From NCBI GenBank assembly GCA_035649895.1, contig DASRIS010000148.1, positions 1 to 15,092 of the forward strand: a stretch of 15,092 bases of DNA, given 5' to 3'. Of the stretch, positions 8,974 through 14,594 are shown piece after piece. Within the stretch, counting starts at the first letter, position 1, and each line of letters starts with the position of its first letter. Position numbers and translations under genes: made by a program. The notes under the pieces were generated by a model, which ran no database searches, was not told where the DNA came from, and worked only from the letters and a program-made list of their open reading frames with translations. The stretch comes from DASSUC01 sp035649895. Its GTDB lineage: Bacteria > Actinomycetota > Actinomycetes > Mycobacteriales > Micromonosporaceae.

Positions 8974-10146
8974 GGGTGTGTCGAGGCTGAGCCGGCCGTA
9001 GTCGTTGGCCGCGGCGAAGACCGCCTCAGCGTACGGCCGTAACGCGTTGTAGGCGAGCACCGCCTGCCACCAGCCGTCGGTGGTCGCCAGGTCCCGGCCT
9101 CCGGCGCACAGGTAGCCGGCTGCGGCCAGCGTCGAGTCGTCCACGTCGTGCGGGTCCTTCGCCCCGTCGTCGTCCGCGTCGACCTGGTACTGGAGCCAGG
9201 TCTGCGGGATGAACTGCATCGGGCCGATCGCCCGGTCGTACACCGTGTCCTTGTCCAGGCTGCCGGCGTCGGTGTCGCGGATCAGCCGCCGGTCGCCCTG
9301 CCCGTCCAGGGCCTCGCCGTAGATGGGCGGGTACGCCCGCCCGTCCGGGGTCAGCGTGGCCGACCCGGCGCTGCCATGGTTGGACTCGACCTTCCCGATC
9401 GCGGCGAGAGTGGTCCAAGACAGGTGGCACGCCGGCTGCTGCTGGGTGAGCACCCACTCGGCGTAGCCGTACGCCTGCATCGCCACCGGCGGGATCTGGG
9501 TGCGGGCCGACATCTGCTGCGCCCAGCCGGCCAGCACGTCCGACGGCCGGCCAGGCGTGGCCTGGCCGCTGGGCGTCGGCAGGAGCGTGGGCGGCGGCAC
9601 TGCCGGGGGCGGTACCGGTGCCTGCGTGGTTGGCGCGGCGTCGGCCGGTTCCCGGGACGCGGGCGAGCCGCTAGGGCGGTCGGCGGTCGGCACCAGGTAG
9701 GCGCCGGCCGTGCCGGTCGCCGCGACGAGGACGAGGGTCAGCAGGCCGGGCAGGGCCAAGCGGCCACTGGGCCGGCGAGCCCAGGCAGCCAAGGCCCGCC
9801 CCGAACGCACCGGCCACTCGCGAGCTCGCGGCAGGCCGAGCCCGCGGCGCGAAGCCCGCGCCGCCTTCCCGTCGCCCGTAGCCTCCGCCGCCGTCCCGGA
9901 GGTCGCAGTTTCCGCCGCCGTCTCGGAGGTCGCAGTTTCCGCTGCCGGCCCCGAGTCCGTAGCTTCCGCCGCCGTCCCAGCGCTAGCAGCCTCCGGGGTC
10001 GTCTCAGCGCTAGCAGCGTGCGGTGCGGCATCAACCTCCCGCGTCGGGTCCGCAGCCGGAGCCGGCTGCGGAGGTACGGCGGCGCGTATGGTCACCTGCG
10101 GACCGGTGATGGGTGGGTCCGGTGACCCGGAGGCGGTGCCCGACAC
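8971..10146 (-). CDS. Membrane-anchored lytic murein transglycosylase
   Basis: 391 residues. The N-terminal ~125 residues are Ala/Pro/Thr/Glu-rich and cytoplasmic by prediction, with 9-residue repeats at 47-92. They end in a basic stretch (RRGLGLPRAREW, AWARRPSGR), followed by one membrane segment LALPGLLTLVLVAATGTAGA (about 130-149). A Pro/Thr-rich linker (160-200) leads to the extracellular catalytic domain. That domain looks like the SLT/MltB-type transglycosylase fold: LAAIGKVESNHGSAG with probable catalytic Glu254, then IYGEALDGQG, DRAIGPMQFIPQTWLQY (304-320), AAAGYLCAGGRDL and VLAYNALRPYAEAVFAAANDY. Cys240 and Cys347 could pair as a disulfide. It would cleave peptidoglycan glycan strands outside the membrane. 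The GTG at 10146 has no clear ribosome site; GATACT lies seven bases upstream, so leaderless initiation is possible, and a GTG at codon 18 is an alternative. Confidence 0.88.
   Translation of the reverse strand: MSGTASGSPDPPITGPQVTIRAAVPPQPAPAADPTREVDAAPHAASAETTPEAASAGTAAEATDSGPAAETATSETAAETATSGTAAEATGDGKAARASRRGLGLPRAREWPVRSGRALAAWARRPSGRLALPGLLTLVLVAATGTAGAYLVPTADRPSGSPASREPADAAPTTQAPVPPPAVPPPTLLPTPSGQATPGRPSDVLAGWAQQMSARTQIPPVAMQAYGYAEWVLTQQQPACHLSWTTLAAIGKVESNHGSAGSATLTPDGRAYPPIYGEALDGQGDRRLIRDTDAGSLDKDTVYDRAIGPMQFIPQTWLQYQVDADDDGAKDPHDVDDSTLAAAGYLCAGGRDLATTDGWWQAVLAYNALRPYAEAVFAAANDYGRLSLDTP
9871..10008 (-). repeat. 27-bp coding tandem repeat (9-residue Ala/Thr/Glu unit)
   Basis: About five diverged copies of a 27-bp unit, best seen on the plus strand as GTCGCAGTTTCCGC-type blocks near 9902-9956. 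They encode units such as TSETAAETA, TSGTAAEAT and DSGPAAETA at residues 47-92 of the transglycosylase. Two adjacent units are almost identical in DNA, which suggests recent slippage or unequal exchange. The repeat keeps the reading frame and forms an acidic, low-complexity N-terminal tail before the membrane segment. Confidence 0.8.
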
Positions 10147-10292
10147 GTAGTCGAGTATCGCCCACGAGTGCTGGGACCGTTCTGCACCACCCCTCCTGCG
10201 TGGTGTCCGTGCCCGCCCCAGCGACCGCCCAGCCGCTGGCCCCCAGCCGCTCCAGCGCCTCGCCAGCCTCCCCAGCGGTTGACCATCGCAGG

Positions 10293-10343
10293 TTCAGTGA
10301 TATTGGGCTTATCCGGTCGCTGGTTAGCCCCAATACCAGTGAA
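10293..10343. repeat. Imperfect 17/18-bp inverted repeat
   Basis: Left arm TTCAGTGATATTGGGCT (10293-10309); the right arm AGCCCCAATACCAGTGAA (10326-10343) reads TTCACTGGTATTGGGGCT in reverse complement. The arms match except for two substitutions and one extra G, separated by 16 bases. No T-tract flanks either side. It could be a paired operator for a dimeric regulator, a folded RNA element, or a remnant of a mobile-element end; the sequence does not decide. Confidence 0.6.
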
Positions 10344-10345
10344 AC

Positions 10346-10354
10346 TGATATGAT
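10346..10354 (+). promoter_or_regulatory. Extended -10 promoter candidate
   Basis: TGATATGAT: a TATGAT hexamer (5 of 6 to TATAAT) with the TGn extension, three bases after the inverted repeat. No good -35 is present, which is common for extended -10 promoters. It would drive rightward transcription through about 140 bases to fmdB, with the inverted repeat placed where an activator or repressor could act. Confidence 0.35.
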
Positions 10355-10452
10355 CTTGAAGAGTTGGGCGACAGCACCGACCGGCGAGTCCGGACTGCGA
10401 GCCCAGGGCCGCACTAGCGAGGCACACCTCGGGTCCGAAAGGCCGGGTCGCA

Positions 10453-10469
10453 CTCGACGCAGCGTCGAG
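10453..10469. promoter_or_regulatory. Perfect 8-1-8 dyad upstream of fmdB
   Basis: CTCGACGC, A, GCGTCGAG: a 17-bp perfect odd palindrome. It ends 21 bases before the TACCCT hexamer that precedes fmdB, so it overlaps the expected -35 area of that promoter. Such a position suits an operator for a dimeric regulator; no regulator gene is adjacent to suggest which one. Confidence 0.45.
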
Positions 10470-10490
10470 CACAGCGGACCGCGGACCTCG

Positions 10491-10496
10491 TACCCT
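10491..10496 (+). promoter_or_regulatory. -10 element of a probable leaderless fmdB promoter
   Basis: TACCCT fits the actinobacterial TAnnnT -10 pattern and ends seven bases before the fmdB ATG. Transcription would therefore start at or next to the A of the start codon. This agrees with the absence of any Shine-Dalgarno sequence before fmdB. No clear -35 hexamer is seen. Confidence 0.45.
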
Positions 10497-10503
10497 TTAG
10501 CAC

Positions 10504-10716
10504 ATGCCGCGCTATGAGTTTCGCTGCCGCAGCTGTGGCGACACCTTCGAAGTGCACCGGCCCATGAGCTCGGCTGGTGAGCCGGCCTCGTGCCCGGCGG
10601 GTCACTCCGACACCGTGAAGCTGCTGTCGACCGTGGCGCTGACCGGCCGAGGCGGTGGCGGGAGCCAGCCTGCGGCTCCGGCCGGGGGGTGCTGCGGCGG
10701 GTCCTGCGGCTGCTGA
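10504..10716 (+). CDS. FmdB-family zinc ribbon protein
   Basis: A 70-residue protein, MPRYEFRCRSCGDTFEVHRPM at the start, matching the FmdB-type putative regulatory zinc ribbon. The first knuckle is Cys8-x-x-Cys11. The second is Cys30 in SCPAGHSD, where His34 may replace the fourth cysteine, a form common in actinobacterial members. A Gly/Ala linker leads to a cysteine-rich tail GGCCGGSCGC (Cys63, 64, 68, 70). The molecular function of the family is not firmly known; metal binding is the safe statement. There is no ribosome site before the ATG, and a TAnnnT element seven bases upstream suggests a leaderless message. It is a single-gene unit, divergent from the transglycosylase. Confidence 0.88.
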   Translation: MPRYEFRCRSCGDTFEVHRPMSSAGEPASCPAGHSDTVKLLSTVALTGRGGGGSQPAAPAGGCCGGSCGC

Positions 10717-10721
10717 CCGGA

Positions 10722-10748
10722 CTGGCTGTGGGCTGGCTGTGGGCTGGC
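10722..10748. repeat. Short tandem repeat, 11-bp unit
   Basis: Two perfect copies of CTGGCTGTGGG and a five-base start of a third, beginning six bases after the fmdB stop. Probably slippage in a G-rich stretch; no function is apparent. Confidence 0.7.
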
Positions 10749-10998
10749 CCTGAGGCTGGCGGGCCGGCGTCGATGCCGGGCGGGCTGGTGCTGGAGCCGT
10801 ACGGCGGTGCTGAGGCCGTGCGGGCTGGTGCGGCCTGCGGCTGGCGCGAGGGCGGCGCATGGGCGGATGACCGGCGACGTGGCTCACCGCCGGAATAGAT
10901 CATCCATACGGCCGGGGGATCCCGGACCGAAGTGCCGCAACCACGTCACCAGGCCTTCGTTACTCCGACCATGGTGGCTATAACGGCGCTTACCTTGG

Positions 10999-11026
10999 TT
11001 GACCGCGAGCCGTCCGTTTCTATGAT
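10999..11026 (+). promoter_or_regulatory. Sigma-70-type promoter of the cyclase-ATPase gene
   Basis: TTGACC (10999-11004, 5 of 6 to the -35 consensus) and TATGAT (11021-11026, 5 of 6 to the -10 consensus) are spaced by 16 bases. Transcription would begin near 11033, giving a leader of about 55 bases before the GTG at 11090. This is the best-looking promoter in the window and argues for housekeeping-type transcription of a single-gene unit. Confidence 0.65.
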
Positions 11027-11076
11027 GTGGCGGCCGGACCGGGTTACGCCACGATGAGTCGCGACTTGCAGGAGGC

Positions 11077-11081
11077 GGAGG
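11077..11081 (+). promoter_or_regulatory. Ribosome binding site fixing the cyclase-ATPase start
   Basis: GGAGG eight bases before the GTG at 11090-11092. It selects that GTG over the in-frame ATG at 11054 and over a GTG at 11027, which would lie next to the -10 element. The resulting N-terminus (MPEQRHLPSGQVTFLFTDIE) matches how this cyclase family usually begins. Confidence 0.7.
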
Positions 11082-11089
11082 TTTCGCGC

Positions 11090-13789
11090 GTGCCGGAACA
11101 GCGTCACCTGCCGAGCGGTCAGGTGACCTTCCTGTTCACCGACATCGAGAGCTCCACCCGGCTGGCCCGCATCCTCGGGCCGGACTATCGCAGGATGCTC
11201 ACCGAGCACCGGCTGCTGCTGCACACCACCCTGTCGGCCGGTTCGGGCTCCCCGCTGTTCACCGAGGGTGACTCGTTCTTTGTCGCGTTCCCGGATGCGG
11301 GTGCGGCCCTGGTCGCGTGCGCCGAGGCGCAGCGGATGCTGGCCGCGCACGAGTGGCCCGCACCGCAGGCGCGCCCGCTGGTGCGGATGGGCCTGCACAC
11401 CGGGTACGCGCAGCCGCAAGGCGGGGAGTACGCGAGCCCCGAGGTGCACCGGGCGGCCCGGGTGGCTGCCGCTGCCCACGGCGGGCAGGTGCTGTGCTCG
11501 GCGGCGACCGCCCGGCACGGGCGCGCCGCCCTGCCGGACGACGCCTGCCTGCTCGACCTGGGCCTGCACCAGCTCCGCGGCTTCGACGACCGGGAACGGC
11601 TCTACCAGCTGGTGGCGCCCGGCCTGGAGCGGCACTTCCCCCGGCCGCGCACGCAGAGCTCCCCGGGGCACAACCTGCCCAGTGCGGTGACGCCCTTCGT
11701 TGGCCGGCGGCAGGAGTCAGCGCGGCTCGCCACGCTCCTCGACGAGCACCGGCTGGTTACGATCGTCGGCCCGGGGGGTGCCGGCAAGACCAGGCTGGCG
11801 GTGGAGGTGGCGGAGGAGCGGGTGGCCAGGTACCCCGACGGGGTATGGTTCGTCGACCTGGCCCCGGTGACCGAGCCCGGGCTGGTGGCGGTCGAGACCG
11901 CCACCGCACTCGGGCTGCGGCCTGAGCCCGGCCGGCCGGTGGTGGACACGCTCGCTGACTACGCGGCGCAGCGCCGGTTCCTGCTCGTGCTCGATACGTG
12001 CGACGCGCAGCTCGGCGCGGCCTCGGTGGTCGTGGCGGAGCTACTGACCCGCTCCCGCGGGGTCCAGGCGCTGGTCACCTGCCGGGAGCCGCTGGGCGTA
12101 CCCGGTGAGGTGGTGTGGCGGATCCCGCCGCTGTCCCTGCGCCCGGCGCCCGACGGCGGGCCCAGCGACGCGGTCGCCCTGCTGCTGCACCGCACCGAGG
12201 CCGCGCGGGGCGGCCGGCCGGCCGAGGCGGGTGAGGTGGCCTACCTGGAGCGGGTGGCTGCCCGGCTGGCCGGGCTGCCATTGGCGCTGGAGCTCGCCGC
12301 GGCCCGGCTGCGGGCGCTCTCCGCCGGGCAGCTGGCTGACCGGGTGGACAGTGAGCTGCCCGGGGAGCCGGGCGACGTGCTGGGCGCGCTGGATGCCGGC
12401 CGGGCCAGCCTGGACCGGGACGAGCCGCGAGCCGCCACCCGGCACGCCACCATGCAGGCGACGATGAACTGGTCCTACCGCACGCTGGACCAGCGCTCGG
12501 CGCGGCTGCTGCGGTGGCTCTCCGTCTTCGCCGGGCCGGTGGACCTGCCGGCCGTCCGGTGGCTGCTCGAGGACGACCCGCTGGAGCCGCTCGCCGTACT
12601 CGTGGACAAGTCGCTGGTCCAGGCCGAGCCGGGAGCCAGCGGTACGGCGTACCGGCTGCTCGACCCGATCCGGGCCTACGCCGCGCGCCAGCTGGCGCAG
12701 GCTGGGGAGGAGCGGGAGGTGCGCGAGCGGCACGTCGCCTGGTCGCTGCACGCACTGCGGCGGGTGCGCCTGGGCGCCGACGGGCGGGCGGTCACGCTGT
12801 CGCTGTACGCGCTGGACCCGCTGGCCGTGGAGCTGCGTACCGCGCTGCGCTGGACGGTGCACGGCGGCAGCGCCCGGCAGGGCCTGCGCCTGGCCAGCGG
12901 CTTGGACCAGTGGTGGCGCGAGCGGGGGCTGGCCCGGGAGGGCCGGCTCTGGCTGTTCCGGCTCTACGGCCGGGTCGCCGAGACCGGGGAGCAGGTGCCG
13001 GATGCTGAGCTCGCGGCGGCGTACCACATGCACTCGATGCACGCCGGTGCCGATGGCGAGTACGCCGAGCAGCTGCGCTTCGCCCAGCGCGCGGAGACGG
13101 CGGCGCGGCTGGCCGGGGACCCCGGCCTGCTGGTACGGGTCCTCGGCGGGCGGGGCGCGTCACTGCTCGACCTGGGCCGGCCGGCCGAGGCGGAGCTGAC
13201 CTGCCGCGAGGTGGTCGACTGGGCCGCTGAGCACGGGGTGGCCGGTGAGGCGCTGCTCGCGGTGTACCGCCTGGCCCAGCTCTACTGGCGCCGCGGCGCG
13301 CTCGACGAGGCCGCCACGCTGCTCGCCGGGGCCCGTGCCATGGAGGCGGCCCAGCCGGTCGAGCGCGGCCGGCGCGACGTCGACATGCTCCTCGGTATGG
13401 TTGCGCTGGCCCGGGGGGACCTCGTCGGAGCGCATGAGCACCTGCTCGTGGCGCTGCGCTCGCGGATGTCCTACGGGTTCCACTCGCGCGCCTGCGAGTC
13501 GGTCACCGCGGTCGCCGCCCGGTGCGTGCTGGGCGAGGACTGGCCGACCGCGGCCCGGCTGTTCGGCGCCGCCGACGCGGCCCGCGCCCGGCTGAGCTGC
13601 CACAGCGAGGTCTACCGCCCGTTCTGGACCCGGCAGCAGGCGGCGGTGCGGGCGGCGCTCGGGGACGCCGCCTTTGACGCGGCCTACGCGGACGGGGCCA
13701 CGCTCACGCTGGAGGAGGCGGCGGTCGCCGCCCTCGCCGTGGAGCACCCCGACCTGGCGATGGACTCGGACCGGTTCCAGCCCGCGTGA
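11090..13789 (+). CDS. Class III cyclase-like / STAND ATPase / helical-repeat regulator
   Basis: An 899-residue cytoplasmic protein. Residues about 10-185 are a class III nucleotide cyclase homology domain: VTFLFTDIESSTRL with metal ligand Asp18, LFTEGDSFFVAF with second metal ligand Asp61, GLHTGYAQ, and EVHRAARVAAAAHGGQVL. Phe57 sits where the purine-selecting Lys is usual, and His120 where the transition-state Asn is usual; Arg124 is kept. Residues about 200-480 form an AfsR/NB-ARC-like STAND ATPase: Walker A GPGGAGKT (227-234), FLLVLDTCD with Asp302, LVTCREPLGVPGE, GLPLALELAAARL and MNWSYRTLDQRSARLLRWLSVF (winged-helix start, split here for length as two adjoining motifs). The remainder is alpha-helical repeat, TPR-like, ending near the AARLFGAADAARARL type of sequence. 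Relatives in mycobacteria often end in a LuxR helix-turn-helix; none is present here. It probably integrates a ligand or protein signal through ATP-driven switching; nucleotide cyclase activity is doubtful. It is preceded by its own promoter. Confidence 0.88.
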   Translation: MPEQRHLPSGQVTFLFTDIESSTRLARILGPDYRRMLTEHRLLLHTTLSAGSGSPLFTEGDSFFVAFPDAGAALVACAEAQRMLAAHEWPAPQARPLVRMGLHTGYAQPQGGEYASPEVHRAARVAAAAHGGQVLCSAATARHGRAALPDDACLLDLGLHQLRGFDDRERLYQLVAPGLERHFPRPRTQSSPGHNLPSAVTPFVGRRQESARLATLLDEHRLVTIVGPGGAGKTRLAVEVAEERVARYPDGVWFVDLAPVTEPGLVAVETATALGLRPEPGRPVVDTLADYAAQRRFLLVLDTCDAQLGAASVVVAELLTRSRGVQALVTCREPLGVPGEVVWRIPPLSLRPAPDGGPSDAVALLLHRTEAARGGRPAEAGEVAYLERVAARLAGLPLALELAAARLRALSAGQLADRVDSELPGEPGDVLGALDAGRASLDRDEPRAATRHATMQATMNWSYRTLDQRSARLLRWLSVFAGPVDLPAVRWLLEDDPLEPLAVLVDKSLVQAEPGASGTAYRLLDPIRAYAARQLAQAGEEREVRERHVAWSLHALRRVRLGADGRAVTLSLYALDPLAVELRTALRWTVHGGSARQGLRLASGLDQWWRERGLAREGRLWLFRLYGRVAETGEQVPDAELAAAYHMHSMHAGADGEYAEQLRFAQRAETAARLAGDPGLLVRVLGGRGASLLDLGRPAEAELTCREVVDWAAEHGVAGEALLAVYRLAQLYWRRGALDEAATLLAGARAMEAAQPVERGRRDVDMLLGMVALARGDLVGAHEHLLVALRSRMSYGFHSRACESVTAVAARCVLGEDWPTAARLFGAADAARARLSCHSEVYRPFWTRQQAAVRAALGDAAFDAAYADGATLTLEEAAVAALAVEHPDLAMDSDRFQPA

Positions 13790-13790
13790 A

Positions 13791-13829
13791 CGGGCCCCCG
13801 CGCCACCGGGTGGCGGCGGCGGGGACCCG
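13791..13829. terminator. GC-rich stem-loop between convergent genes
   Basis: Nested complementary arms: CGGG (13791-13794) with CCCG (13826-13829), CCCCGC (13796-13801) with GCGGGG (13819-13824), and GCCA (13802-13805) with TGGC (13811-13814), leaving a small bulge on the 3' side. It begins two bases after the cyclase-ATPase stop and lies 14 bases from the end of the convergent phospholipase gene. There is no T-tract, as is usual for many actinomycete terminators; it could serve both directions. Confidence 0.6.
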
Positions 13830-13843
13830 CGGAGGTCACCAGG

Positions 13844-14389
13844 TCAGCGGACGCCGGACAGCTGCGCCCGCGCCTGCGTCGCCGACTTCAGCTTCGCCGC
13901 CTCGTCGAGCTGGTCGCCGGTGATGATGACGTTCCCGAACGCCTTCACCGCCTGGTAGTAGGTCCAGGCCAGGCTGTAGCACGGCGGCTGCAGCACGATG
14001 CTGTACGTCGCGCACCTGCGCTTCATGTCGGCGTAGAACGCGTCGTCCAGCCGGGGCTTGTTCGCGGAGAACATGCCTACCGCCTTGTAGTTGCGGTAGC
14101 CCCAGTCATGCCGGTGGCAGGCGAGCTTGAAGTCGAAGCCCAGCGGGTTGTCCGGGCTGTTGGAGCAGTAGTCGGTGGACCAGTTGAAGCCGTACGCCGC
14201 CCAGGCGCCCTGGTTCAGCCGGGCGGAGTTCCAAGCGTTGTAGCTGGTGACACTGGTCTGGGTCCAGCTCGACATCACAGCCAGCTTCTCTTCCAGGGTC
14301 ACCGCGTTCGCCGGGCTGGCGAGGCCGAGCACCATCAGCATGGCGGCTGTAGCGGTGGCGAGCAGGGTGGCGAGCTTACGTCGAGTCAT
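13844..14389 (-). CDS. Secreted prokaryotic phospholipase A2
   Basis: 181 residues with a signal peptide: MTRRK, a hydrophobic core to residue 23, and an ASPANA cleavage site after residue 29. The mature protein matches the Streptomyces violaceoruber-type calcium-dependent phospholipase A2, which hydrolyses the sn-2 ester of phospholipids outside the cell. The catalytic pair His94 and Asp115 lies in ACHRHDWGYRNY and KPRLDDAFYADM. Calcium ligands Asp73 (STDYCSNSPDN) and Asp95 are present. Cys75, Cys91, Cys126 and Cys137 match the two disulfides of the family. In mature numbering every one of these residues is offset by one from the S. violaceoruber enzyme (His64, Asp85, Asp43, Asp65, Cys45-61, Cys96-107), so activity is likely. 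On the minus strand GAGGGG lies five bases before the ATG. The gene is convergent with the cyclase-ATPase gene. Confidence 0.95.
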   Translation of the reverse strand: MTRRKLATLLATATAAMLMVLGLASPANAVTLEEKLAVMSSWTQTSVTSYNAWNSARLNQGAWAAYGFNWSTDYCSNSPDNPLGFDFKLACHRHDWGYRNYKAVGMFSANKPRLDDAFYADMKRRCATYSIVLQPPCYSLAWTYYQAVKAFGNVIITGDQLDEAAKLKSATQARAQLSGVR

Positions 14390-14594
14390 CGCGTCCCCTC
14401 GTGGGTTGGGACCGCCTGCGGGGGGATCACCGAGGCGGGGCTCCGCTCAGTCTCGATGTATCCAGATATATAGATCTAGTGCTTGTCCAGAACTCGCCGA
14501 AACACGCAGATCACCCACTGCGGCCGGGATGCCCGCAGCCTACTCAGCCGGCGCCTAGCTGTGCCCAGCTGAGCCTGCCCAAAAGAGCCGACGC
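14390..14594 (-). promoter_or_regulatory. Upstream region of the phospholipase gene
   Basis: 205 bp. The segment 14455-14480 is strikingly AT-rich for this genome; on the minus strand it reads CTAGATCTATATATCTGG and then ATACATC, and contains the 8-bp palindrome TAGATCTA (14471-14478). It probably holds the promoter, 70-90 bases before the start codon; TGGACA lies just upstream at 14483-14488 as a possible -35, but spacing to a clear -10 is poor. The part nearer 14594 holds a hairpin candidate for ending the upstream gene. Confidence 0.4.
14518..14538 (-). terminator. Hairpin candidate downstream of the glycosidase gene
   Basis: CTGCGG (14518-14523) and CCGCAG (14533-14538) form a 6-bp stem with a 9-base loop, about 57 bases past the stop codon of the minus-strand hydrolase gene. 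No T-tract follows. It is placed to separate that gene from the phospholipase promoter. Confidence 0.35.

Larger units (their letters stand above)
10147..10503. other. Divergent intergenic region with inverted repeats
   Basis: 357 bp between the divergent transglycosylase and fmdB genes. The part next to the transglycosylase start is GC-rich and featureless. The central part (about 10290-10365) is locally AT-richer and holds an imperfect inverted repeat plus an extended -10 sequence. The part nearest fmdB holds a perfect dyad. Open frames crossing the gap are low-complexity and do not look coding. Confidence 0.6.
10717..11089. other. Intergenic region between fmdB and the cyclase gene
   Basis: 373 bp without a supported gene. 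The first ~180 bp are GC-rich, with an 11-bp tandem repeat (CTGGCTGTGGG at 10722-10732 and 10733-10743, plus a partial third copy) and a small hairpin candidate CCGGG-GGAT-CCCGG at 10912-10925 that could help end fmdB transcription. The 3' part holds the promoter and ribosome site of the following gene. Long frames here on either strand are low-complexity and appear to be composition artefacts. Confidence 0.6.

Noticed and set aside
9871..10008. CRISPR-like array
   Set aside because: Units are contiguous 27-bp coding repeats with no spacers, within a frame-preserving Ala/Thr/Glu region.
10293..10343. Insertion-sequence ends or intrinsic terminator
   Set aside because: There is no transposase or target duplication nearby, the enclosed 16 bases are too short for an element, and there is no T-tract on either side.
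10031..10903. 290-codon minus-strand frame across the fmdB locus
   Set aside because: Its translation is Pro/Arg/Ser-rich with no family likeness, and it lies antisense to the well-supported fmdB and across promoter sequence.
11027..11089. Earlier GTG/ATG starts (11027, 11054) for the cyclase-ATPase gene
   Set aside because: 11027 touches the -10 element; neither start has a ribosome site, whereas the GTG at 11090 has GGAGG eight bases upstream and gives the usual family N-terminus.
12041..13042. 333-codon minus-strand frame inside the cyclase-ATPase gene
   Set aside because: Typical high-GC antisense shadow of a real coding frame; His/Pro/Gln/Arg-rich without motifs. Similar frames at 1840-3111, 3480-4538 and 7719-8753 were rejected for the same reason.
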